NCBI GenBank assembly: GCA_012842725.1
Contig: DUSG01000231.1
Coordinates: forward strand, 1-6,301
DNA from: Clostridiales bacterium
GTDB lineage: Bacteria; Bacillota; Clostridia; Lutisporales; Lutisporaceae
Direction of reading: 5' to 3'
DNA: 6,301 bases
Shown here: positions 1 through 5,406 of the stretch, one piece after another
Numbering within the stretch: position 1 is the first letter of the stretch
Layout: each line of letters opens with the position of its first letter
Notes under the pieces: model-generated
What the model saw: the letters and a program-made list of their open reading frames with translations, nothing else
Database searches by the model: none
Told to the model about the DNA's origin: nothing
Program-made: the position numbers and the translations under genes

Positions 1-102
1 AACAGATACTCTCAGTGTCAGTAGAATGATACCGTATAATTCCTTATCAAATGATAGTAATAAACCAAGTGCTTCTTTAAATGCATCAACAAAATAGGCC
101 AT
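1..102 (-). CDS. tupB: Tungstate ABC transporter permease, TupB-like (5' end only)
   Basis: Only the first 34 codons are in the window; the gene continues past the left edge. The reading begins MAYFVDAFKEALGLLLSFDK and goes on ELYGIILLTLRVSV. From memory this matches the N-terminus of TupB/WtpB-type permeases: an amphipathic 'AFKEA' stretch, then 'SFDKE', then the start of the first membrane helix. In such systems TupA binds tungstate outside the membrane, TupB forms the channel and TupC is the ATPase. The ATG at 100-102 has an excellent GGAGG site about 6 bases upstream, which supports the start. The gene lies just after a cofactor riboswitch and terminator and beside moaC-moaB, which strengthens a molybdate/tungstate role. 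tupA is not directly upstream, so it must lie elsewhere or downstream. A related sulfate or molybdate permease cannot be excluded from 34 residues. Confidence 0.72.
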   Translation of the reverse strand, partial: MAYFVDAFKEALGLLLSFDKELYGIILLTLRVSV

Positions 103-117
103 CAAACTCCTCCAAAC

Positions 118-141
118 AAAAAAGCAATCCGAAAGGACTGC
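118..141 (-). terminator. Intrinsic terminator of the riboswitch expression platform
   Basis: Read on the minus strand, GCAGTCC and GGATTGC form a 7-bp stem (one G-U pair) around a TTTC loop, followed at once by six T residues (118-123). It lies between the aptamer and the ribosome binding site of the tupB-like gene, where a riboswitch-controlled terminator belongs. A separate 8-bp hairpin, TAATTCTA/TAGAATTA (146-167), lies between it and the aptamer and may be part of the switching region. The hairpin is seen directly; ligand control of it is inferred. Confidence 0.75.
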
Positions 142-182
142 TCAGTAATTCTAAATAGATAGAATTAGAGTTTTCCTTTCCA

Positions 183-273
183 AGCACGGGAGGCTTCGGC
201 ATTTCTGCCGGAACCCATTGGTTTAATTTTCATGGAACAAGTCTTTAGAAAATTAAACTCGGAAAACCATGCT
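183..273 (-). promoter_or_regulatory. Molybdenum/tungsten cofactor (Moco/Tuco) riboswitch aptamer
   Basis: On the minus strand a closing stem forms between AGCATGG (267-273) and CCGTGCT (183-189). Inside are a perfect 10-bp hairpin, GTTTAATTTT/AAAATTAAAC (249-258 with 221-230), and a CGGCA-GAAA-TGCCG hairpin with a GNRA tetraloop (197-210). The unpaired segments read CCGAG after the first arm and GCCTCCC before the last arm. This agrees with my recollection of the Moco RNA motif, including its GNRA loop, and the downstream gene is an oxyanion permease. I see only three helices; variants with fewer helices have been proposed to sense the tungsten cofactor, but I cannot assign the type. GTTTTCC (261-267) can also pair with GGAAAAC (170-176), a possible alternative fold. 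The nearest promoter hint is a TTGATA box at 302-307 followed by AT-rich sequence, which is weak. The family call rests on memory, not a covariance-model search. Confidence 0.7.
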
Positions 274-330
274 ATTTTAGCTTAACATAATATAATATTT
301 TTATCAATAGCATTTCCTGCATATAAATTC

Positions 331-846
331 CTATGATACAGTATCTTTCGCACATTCCGATGCTTCGCCTCTGAGAATCTCTATACCATGCTTTAATGCA
401 GGAAGTATTACATTGAGTGACTCCCTCACTCCTTTAGGGCTTCCGGGCAGATTTATAATCAAGGTTCTATTTCTTATTCCGGCCACAGCCCTGGACAACA
501 TGGCTTTGGGAGTTATCTTAAGGCTTTCCGCCCTCATGGCTTCAGGTATCCCCGGTACATTTTTCTCTATGACTTCCAGGGTAGCTTCCGGAGTCACATC
601 ACGGGGTGAAAAGCCTGTTCCTCCGCTGGTCAATACTACATCAAGTTTCATCATATCTGACATCTCTATCATGGCTTTTTTGATTTCTTCTTTTTCGTCG
701 GGCACTATTATGTATTTTTTTATGATTCCTCCCGCAGGTTTTAATAATTCTTCTATAACAGGCCCAGATTCATCTGTCCTCTCTCCTCTGGAACCCTTGT
801 CGCTTACAGTGATTATCCCCACGTTAAATGTAAACTCATCATTCAT
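331..846 (-). CDS. moaB: Molybdopterin adenylyltransferase, MogA/MoaB family
   Basis: This is a complete 171-residue protein of the MoaB/Mog domain family. The family adenylates molybdopterin in the cytoplasm so that molybdate or tungstate can be inserted. Visible signatures are SDKGSRGERTDESG (residues 15-28), Asp50 in VPDEKEEI, TSGGTG (73-78) followed by FSPRDVTPEAT with Asp83, and LPGSPKG (133-139). Asp50 and Asp83 sit where the functional aspartates of E. coli MogA lie, so an active enzyme is likely. A TTG in frame at 849 would start 3 bases earlier. The ATG at 844-846 is preferred because AGGAGG (855-860) lies 8 bases upstream of it, against 5 for the TTG. The gene begins 21 bases after the moaC stop, so the two are surely cotranscribed. 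It ends about 57 bases before the riboswitch with no clear terminator between, so read-through into the tupB leader is possible. MogA, MoaB and the CinA/MoeA domains are related, so the exact symbol is a convention. Confidence 0.93.
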   Translation of the reverse strand: MNDEFTFNVGIITVSDKGSRGERTDESGPVIEELLKPAGGIIKKYIIVPDEKEEIKKAMIEMSDMMKLDVVLTSGGTGFSPRDVTPEATLEVIEKNVPGIPEAMRAESLKITPKAMLSRAVAGIRNRTLIINLPGSPKGVRESLNVILPALKHGIEILRGEASECAKDTVS

Positions 847-867
847 CAATAATACCTCCTTATGTTC

Positions 868-1371
868 TTAGCTGCATGAATTTTTTCTGTCAGCGCCGCT
901 GAAATAAAAATCTCCTGATCTTCCTCCTGTTTTTTTCACGATATGTATATCTGATATAACCATTTCTTTATCTATAGCCTTGCACATGTCGTAGATGGTA
1001 AGCGCTGCAATGGATACAGCTGTCAAGGCTTCCATTTCAACTCCGGTAACTCCATAGGTCTTTACTGTGGCAATTATATCAATTTTGCATTTATCTTCAT
1101 CTATCGAAAAATCCAAATCCGCTCCATATATGTTTATATTATGGCACATGGGAATAATATCGGAAGTGCTCTTTGCTCCCATTATGCCTCCTACCTGAGC
1201 TACTGACAGTACATCTCCCTTTTTTATTCTTCCCTCTATAATGGCTCTTATGGTGTCTTTTTTCATATAAACAGAACCCCGAGCCACTGCTTCTCTTAAA
1301 GTCTCCTCTTTTTCCGAAACATCTACCATCCTTGCATAGCCTTTTTCATTTATATGTGTCAACCTATCCAA
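868..1371 (-). CDS. moaC: Cyclic pyranopterin monophosphate synthase MoaC
   Basis: MoaC converts the MoaA product (3',8-cyclo-7,8-dihydro-GTP) to cyclic pyranopterin monophosphate, the first pterin intermediate of molybdenum/tungsten cofactor synthesis, in the cytoplasm. Counting from the start chosen here (167 residues), the signatures are RIKKGDV (48-54), AKSTSDIIPMCHN (66-78), GVTGVEMEALTAVSIAALTIYDMCKA (107-132) and KKTGGRSGDF (146-155). The catalytic pair corresponding to E. coli Asp128/Lys131 is present as Asp128 and Lys131 in YDMCKA. The open frame extends to an ATG at 1384-1386, but that codon lacks a good ribosome site. The sequence GGAGG (1380-1384) lies inside the extension, 8 bases before a TTG at 1369-1371. 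Starting at the TTG gives MDRLTHINEKG, which aligns with E. coli MSQLTHINAAG, so I chose TTG. No moaA is visible nearby. Confidence 0.95.
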   Translation of the reverse strand: MDRLTHINEKGYARMVDVSEKEETLREAVARGSVYMKKDTIRAIIEGRIKKGDVLSVAQVGGIMGAKSTSDIIPMCHNINIYGADLDFSIDEDKCKIDIIATVKTYGVTGVEMEALTAVSIAALTIYDMCKAIDKEMVISDIHIVKKTGGRSGDFYFSGADRKNSCS

Positions 1372-1406
1372 CCCAATTACCTCCATATCATTTCTATATC
1401 ATTATT

Positions 1407-1412
1407 ATTATA
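1407..1412 (-). promoter_or_regulatory. Possible -10 box of the moaC-moaB promoter
   Basis: The minus strand carries a perfect TATAAT about 35 bases before the moaC TTG start and downstream of both upstream terminator-like structures, so a moaCB promoter is expected here. No good -35 box lies 16-18 bases upstream; the best is ATGATA. A GCTAGC palindrome (1415-1420) lies just upstream of the -10 box and could be an operator. The surrounding sequence is very AT-rich, so a chance match is possible. Confidence 0.4.
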
Positions 1413-1440
1413 CTGCTAGCAACCAATAATATCATTAAAA

Positions 1441-1506
1441 ATCTTCCAAGATACAACCATGTATATAAGAAAGGCTTTCAAAGAAAGCACAGTTTGAAGA
1501 CAAACT
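1441..1506 (-). other. Cluster of short hairpins ahead of the moaC promoter
   Basis: Three small perfect hairpins follow one another: AGTTTG-TCTT-CAAACT (1491-1506), GCTTTC-TTT-GAAAGC (1474-1488) and ATACA-TGGT-TGTAT (1451-1464). A fourth, ATCT-TGGA-AGAT (1441-1452), overlaps the last and is followed on the minus strand by five T residues, so it could be a weak second terminator. No open reading frame of note occurs here. The stems are seen in the sequence; function is unknown. Confidence 0.35.
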
Positions 1507-1510
1507 ATAC

Positions 1511-1605
1511 AAAAAAACCTCCGATAAGGATATCTGTTATTTCATCAGTGATTATCTTTCTTAATACCTGATGATTACAATTTCTTTAAATACCCTTATC
1601 GGAAG
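1511..1605 (-). terminator. Long stem-loop terminator downstream of ileS
   Basis: On the minus strand a 16-bp uninterrupted stem (1590-1605 pairing with 1518-1533, two G-U pairs) is followed at once by seven T residues (1511-1517). The 56-base loop has its own hairpin, TCATCAG/CTGATGA (1568-1574 with 1542-1548), topped by ATTA/TAAT. It lies about 55 bases after the ileS stop codon and the T tract is on the ileS-sense strand, so it is best read as the ileS terminator. The loop is far larger than that of a normal terminator. Confidence 0.7.
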
Positions 1606-1660
1606 ATAACCGGAACTTTTATCGATATTTAAACGGGTTTCAATGAGCCGTCTCTATGGT

Positions 1661-4600
1661 TTATATTTTTTCCAACTTTATTCCTGTCTCATGATTGTTC
1701 AAATCCTGTTTCTCAAAGCTTGGGTCCTTCACTCTTTCAATTGTTTCAGCCAAGGTTTCATTCATTATATAATCTTTGTGTATTTCAACAGCCCTTGCTA
1801 TTTCGTCATCACCGTCATAGTATATTCTGATTCTGTCCATCATCTCATAGCCATTGTTCTTTCTCATCTGCTGAACCTTGGAGATGAATTCCCTTGCATA
1901 TCCTTCGTCTATAAGTTCCTGAGTCAAAGTTGTCTCCAATATGACGAACAGGTTGTTTTCCATAGCTACAGTGAAACCTTCCTTGGCTGTTATGGTAATC
2001 AGGACATAATCCTTAACTATATCCAGTGTTTCTCCGTCTACAGTCAGAGTAAAAGTCTCTCCTGCTTCCAGTCTCTTTACTGCATCAGCCCCATCCAAAC
2101 CTTCCAGAGCCTTAGCCAACAGTTTTATCTTGGAGCCCAGTATCGGACCGGCAACTTTGAAATTGGGTTTTAGGGTGAATTCCATATACTCATCAAGATT
2201 CTTTGCAAATACAACTTTCTTCACATTGAGCTCTTCTTCAATCAATGGCACCAAATCTTCTATGAGCTCTTCATATTTGCCGTCTATCAGAACTTCTGCG
2301 ATAGGTTGCCTTACCTTTATCCTTACCTTTTCTCTTGCTGCCCTTCCGAGGCTTACCAAATCTCTTACAAGGTCCATCCTTTCTTCTATATGAAGATCAA
2401 TCAACTCTTTATTGGCAACAGGGAAATCTGCTAAATGAACAGATAATTCTCCTGTAAGATCCTTATACATCTCTTCCGCTATGAAAGGTGCATAAGGTGC
2501 TATCAGCTTGGTTACACCTACCAGAACTTCGTAAGTCGTATTATATACAGCCTTTTTATCCTCAGTCAGTTCAGTTGCCCAGAATCTTCTCCTTGAACGT
2601 CTGATATACCAATTGGATAAATCCTCTACAACAAATTCCTGAATCTTTCTTACGGATTTTGTCAGGTCATAGATGGACATTTCATATTCTACCTGAGCAA
2701 CCAGGTTGTTGTATTTAGAGAGTATCCATCTATCCAATTCAGGTCTGTCTTTATATTCAACGAAGAACTCTCTTGGGTCTATGTCGTCGGCATTGGCATA
2801 TAGAGTAAAGAAAGAATATACATTTCTTAAGGTACCAAAGAACTTGCTGTATACTTCTTTCAATCCTTCTTCATCAAATCTTGTCGGTGTCCAGGCAGGA
2901 GATACATGAAGCAGATACCATCTCAAAGCATCGGCACCATACTTCTCAAACATTTCAAAGGGATCTACGGTATTTCCCCTGGATTTGGACATCTTGCGTC
3001 CGTCTTTATCCAGTATCAAATCATTTACCAGTACCCTCTTGTATGGAGAAGTTCCCATGACAAATGTTGAAATAGCCATGAGGGAGTAGAACCATCCTCT
3101 GGTCTGATCAATGCCTTCACATATAAAATCTGCCGGGAAAAGCTCGTGGAAATTTTCCTTATTTTCAAAGGGATAATGATGTTGAGCAAAAGGCATTGCA
3201 CCGCTGTCAAACCAACAGTCTATTACTTCCGGCACCCTTGTCATGACACCGCCGCATTTGTCACATTTAATATGAACCTCATCCACATAGGGTCTGTGAA
3301 GTTCTATTGTTTCGTCTATATCTTCTATTGCTTTCTCCACCAGTTCCTTTCTGGAGGCAATTGAAGTAGTATGCCCGCATTCACATCTCCAGATATTCAA
3401 AGGTGTTCCCCAATACCTGGTTCTGGACAATGCCCAGTCATTTACGTTTGCAAGCCAGTTGCCAAAACGTTTTTCTCCGACAAAATCCGGATACCATTCT
3501 ACCTTGTTGTTATTCTCCACAAGCTGATCTCTCAGTTTTGTCATCTCTATATACCAGCCGGGTTTAGCATAATACAGCAAAGGAGTTCTGCATCTCCAGC
3601 AGTGAGGATAATTGTGCACAACTTTCTCTTTCTTGTACAGTTTTCCTTCCTGCGCCAGCCATTTAATGATATCAGGATCCGCATCCATTACAAATTTACC
3701 TTTCCAAGGAGTAGCAGTGAATTTTCCTGATTCATCCACAGGTTGAAGTACAGGAAGGTCATATTTTTTACCTGTGTTGTAGTCCTCTTCACCGAAAGCA
3801 GGAGCTGTATGAACTATACCTGTACCGTCTTCCGTAGTTACATAATCTCCAAGTGTTACATAAAATGCTTTCTTATCTGCCTCAACAAAAGGCATCAATT
3901 GCTCATATTCTATATACTCCAAGTCTTTGCCTTGAATCTCTTCTAATACTTCGAAATCTTCTCCTAATACCTTTTTGGAGAGGTTTTTCTCTACATAATA
4001 AACCGTTCCGTCTTGCCTAACTTTTAGATAAGTTTCTGCAGGATTCACCGTCAAGGCTACGTTGGAAGGCAAAGTCCAAGGTGTTGTAGTCCATACAAGG
4101 AAATATTCATCCGCATCTTTTCTCTTGAATTTAACTATTACAGTATCGGTTTTCACTTCCTCATAGCCTAGAGCCACCTCGTGGGAAGCCAATCCTGTAC
4201 CGCAGCGGCTGCAGTAAGGAAGTATCTTATGTCCCTCATACATTAAGCCTTCTTTGAAAAATTTGTCCAGTATCCACCATTCAGTTTCTATATAGTCATT
4301 GTCCAATGTTATATATGGGTTATCCAAATCTATTGAATATCCCATTCTCTCCGTCATTTCTCTCCATTGTTTTTCATACATGAATACAGACTCACGGCAT
4401 TTTTCGTTGAATTCTGCTATTCCGTAATTTTCAATCTCCTGCTTGCTGGAAAGTTTCAACTGCTTCTCAACTTCTATTTCCACAGGCAGTCCATGGGTAT
4501 CCCATCCGGCTTTTCTCTTAACCTGATAGCCTTTCATGCTATGATATCTGCATACCGAATCCTTAAGGGTTCTTGCCATTACGTGATGTATTCCGGGACT

Positions 4601-4756
4601 GCCGTTGGCAGTGGGAGGACCTTCATAGAATATGAAAGGCTTCGCATCTTTTCTATTTTCAACTACTTTGTTTAAAATATCTATTTCTTTCCAAAACTCA
4701 GCTATCTGCTTTTCTCTCTCTGCAACGGATTTTTCTGAAAGAGGTTTAAATTTCAT
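1661..4756 (-). CDS. ileS: Isoleucyl-tRNA synthetase, eukaryote-like IleS2 type
   Basis: This complete class I enzyme of 1031 residues charges tRNA-Ile with isoleucine in the cytoplasm. In order it shows GPPTANG (46-52), the signature helix as G-I-H-H (55-58) in place of H-x-G-H, GWDTHGLPVEIEVEK (84-98), a CSRC zinc pair (182-185), WTTTPWTLPSN and VHTAPAFGEEDY of the CP1 editing domain (222-232 and 315-326, editing Asp325), CWRC (386-389), CDKC (498-501), KMSKS (588-592), then the anticodon-binding helices. Its length and these motifs place it with IleS2, the eukaryote-like type that includes the acquired mupirocin-resistance enzyme MupA, and not the roughly 930-residue IleS1. AAGGAG (4766-4771) lies 9 bases before the ATG at 4754-4756. 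A TTG at 4763-4765 is too close to that site to be used. A T-box leader with an ATC specifier precedes it. No other ileS is in the window, so whether this is the only copy in the genome is unknown. Confidence 0.97.
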   Translation of the reverse strand: MKFKPLSEKSVAEREKQIAEFWKEIDILNKVVENRKDAKPFIFYEGPPTANGSPGIHHVMARTLKDSVCRYHSMKGYQVKRKAGWDTHGLPVEIEVEKQLKLSSKQEIENYGIAEFNEKCRESVFMYEKQWREMTERMGYSIDLDNPYITLDNDYIETEWWILDKFFKEGLMYEGHKILPYCSRCGTGLASHEVALGYEEVKTDTVIVKFKRKDADEYFLVWTTTPWTLPSNVALTVNPAETYLKVRQDGTVYYVEKNLSKKVLGEDFEVLEEIQGKDLEYIEYEQLMPFVEADKKAFYVTLGDYVTTEDGTGIVHTAPAFGEEDYNTGKKYDLPVLQPVDESGKFTATPWKGKFVMDADPDIIKWLAQEGKLYKKEKVVHNYPHCWRCRTPLLYYAKPGWYIEMTKLRDQLVENNNKVEWYPDFVGEKRFGNWLANVNDWALSRTRYWGTPLNIWRCECGHTTSIASRKELVEKAIEDIDETIELHRPYVDEVHIKCDKCGGVMTRVPEVIDCWFDSGAMPFAQHHYPFENKENFHELFPADFICEGIDQTRGWFYSLMAISTFVMGTSPYKRVLVNDLILDKDGRKMSKSRGNTVDPFEMFEKYGADALRWYLLHVSPAWTPTRFDEEGLKEVYSKFFGTLRNVYSFFTLYANADDIDPREFFVEYKDRPELDRWILSKYNNLVAQVEYEMSIYDLTKSVRKIQEFVVEDLSNWYIRRSRRRFWATELTEDKKAVYNTTYEVLVGVTKLIAPYAPFIAEEMYKDLTGELSVHLADFPVANKELIDLHIEERMDLVRDLVSLGRAAREKVRIKVRQPIAEVLIDGKYEELIEDLVPLIEEELNVKKVVFAKNLDEYMEFTLKPNFKVAGPILGSKIKLLAKALEGLDGADAVKRLEAGETFTLTVDGETLDIVKDYVLITITAKEGFTVAMENNLFVILETTLTQELIDEGYAREFISKVQQMRKNNGYEMMDRIRIYYDGDDEIARAVEIHKDYIMNETLAETIERVKDPSFEKQDLNNHETGIKLEKI

Positions 4757-4790
4757 CTGTCTCAACTCCTTGTAATTTTTTTAATTAATT

Positions 4791-4819
4791 AAAAAATCCC
4801 TATGGCAAAACCATAGGGA
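4791..4819 (-). terminator. T-box leader terminator hairpin
   Basis: On the minus strand TCCCTATGG and CCATAGGGA form a perfect 9-bp stem around TTTTG (4797-4819), followed by six T residues (4791-4796). It lies just after the T-box sequence and before the ileS ribosome site. In the T-box mechanism uncharged tRNA stabilises the antiterminator and prevents this hairpin from forming. Confidence 0.92.
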
Positions 4820-5010
4820 CGCATTGGCACGCGGTACCACCCTCATTACAGCCTGTTACGGCTGTCACTCGACAAATTTAACGCATTGCTGCGGAATGTC
4901 TTACTTATAGTTCAGACATCCGGCTCCGAGGTGATCTTCGTCAAGAGTTCTGCAGATAATCTCGCACCAAGTGATTATCTCTCTGAATGCATCCACTCTC
5001 GCTACTGTCC
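4791..5010 (-). promoter_or_regulatory. T-box leader specific for tRNA-Ile (ileS)
   Basis: The minus strand contains the conserved T-box core AGGGTGGTACCGCG (4830-4843), whose TGGT can pair with the ACCA end of uncharged tRNA-Ile. Stem I starts near 5010: GGACA (5006-5010) pairs with TGTCT (4914-4918), and an apical hairpin AGATAATC/GATTATCT is visible around 4955-4980. The AGTA and GAA segments expected of the specifier-loop fold flank the specifier. The specifier codon reads ATC (4933-4935) after GAAG and before A, which is an isoleucine codon and agrees with the gene it precedes. Low tRNA-Ile charging should therefore raise ileS transcription by antitermination. Since transcription probably starts near 5093, about 80 bases precede Stem I, which is longer than usual. 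Confidence 0.95.
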
Positions 5011-5021
5011 TTTTCATAGCC

Positions 5022-5074
5022 ATTCGCAAACATATCCATATGTAGCTGAAACCTTGCGAATCCTGCATGATTCG
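5022..5074 (-). other. Competing hairpins upstream of T-box Stem I
   Basis: In the leader before Stem I, CGAATC (5069-5074) can pair with GATTCG (5057-5062). Alternatively ATTCGCAA (5054-5061) can pair with TTGCGAAT (5022-5029), enclosing a small ACATA/TATGT hairpin. The two pairings share the same central bases and exclude each other. The complementarity is seen directly; any regulatory effect is inference. Confidence 0.4.
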
Positions 5075-5099
5075 AAAAATACCATTAGAATTATGCAAT

Positions 5100-5129
5100 A
5101 TTGTACATTATATAAATGCCCATTGTCAA
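5100..5129 (-). promoter_or_regulatory. ileS: ileS promoter
   Basis: The minus strand has a perfect TTGACA -35 box (5124-5129), an 18-base spacer, and TACAAT (5100-5105, five of six consensus bases) as the -10 box. Transcription would start near 5093, giving a leader of about 337 bases that includes the T-box. This is a housekeeping sigma-A-type promoter. Confidence 0.75.
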
Positions 5130-5139
5130 TAGAGCAATT

Positions 5140-5255
5140 CACATTATGACATGATTTTTCTGCATTATTATGGAGAATAACCTTTTGAACATCATAATCT
5201 TTTTTTAATATTACTTTAATACTATCCAATTTATTGTTTTTTATGTCATAATATG
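5140..5255. repeat. 13-bp motif repeated in inverted orientation between divergent genes
   Basis: ATGTCATAATGTG is read on the minus strand at 5140-5152, and ATGTCATAATATG on the plus strand at 5243-5255; they differ at one position. Each copy points toward the gene on its side. The core TTATGTCATAA is itself a palindrome at 5241-5251, and the other copy is a near-palindrome (TTATGACATGA, 5144-5154). The first copy lies 10 bases upstream of the ileS -35 box. This may be a paired operator or a chance match in AT-rich DNA. Confidence 0.35.
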
Positions 5256-5271
5256 CACATAGACTTATATT
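5243..5271 (+). promoter_or_regulatory. Possible promoter of the phosphodiesterase gene
   Basis: ATGTCA (5243-5248, four of six bases matching TTGACA), a 17-base spacer, and TATATT (5266-5271, five of six) form the best sigma-A-like candidate upstream of the plus-strand gene. It would leave an untranslated leader of roughly 130 bases, in which I see no recognised riboswitch. The -35 box overlaps the repeated motif. Confidence 0.3.
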
Positions 5272-5406
5272 AAACACTTTTTGGTTCATGAAGGAAATAA
5301 ATAATAAATGTAGAATTAGACACATGAATGTTTCTGAGTTAACCGGCAAGGTATAGAAAGTAATGTTTATGTCTTTCGACTTTTTAAAAGAAATGAGGAA
5401 AGCATC

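Noticed and set aside
413..871. 152-codon open frame on the plus strand
   Set aside because: It lies fully antisense to moaB, has no recognisable domain or ribosome site, and follows from the codon pattern of the real gene.
1511..1605. Riboswitch controlling moaC
   Set aside because: The stem with its T tract resembles a riboswitch terminator, but I recognise no aptamer consensus, and a TATAAT box closer to moaC suggests transcription begins after it.
1643..2173. 176-codon open frame on the plus strand
   Set aside because: It is antisense to the 3' part of ileS; its Phe/Tyr/Ser/Cys-rich product resembles no protein family. Other plus-strand frames across ileS are rejected for the same reason.
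4781..4796. TTAATTAATT and A-tract as a possible insertion or binding site
   Set aside because: The A-tract is the U run of the T-box terminator, and the rest is simple AT-rich spacer before the ribosome site.
4886..5349. Open frames of 65-111 codons on both strands
   Set aside because: They cover the T-box leader and promoter region, and the RNA structure fully explains the T-box part. None has a good ribosome site or familiar sequence.
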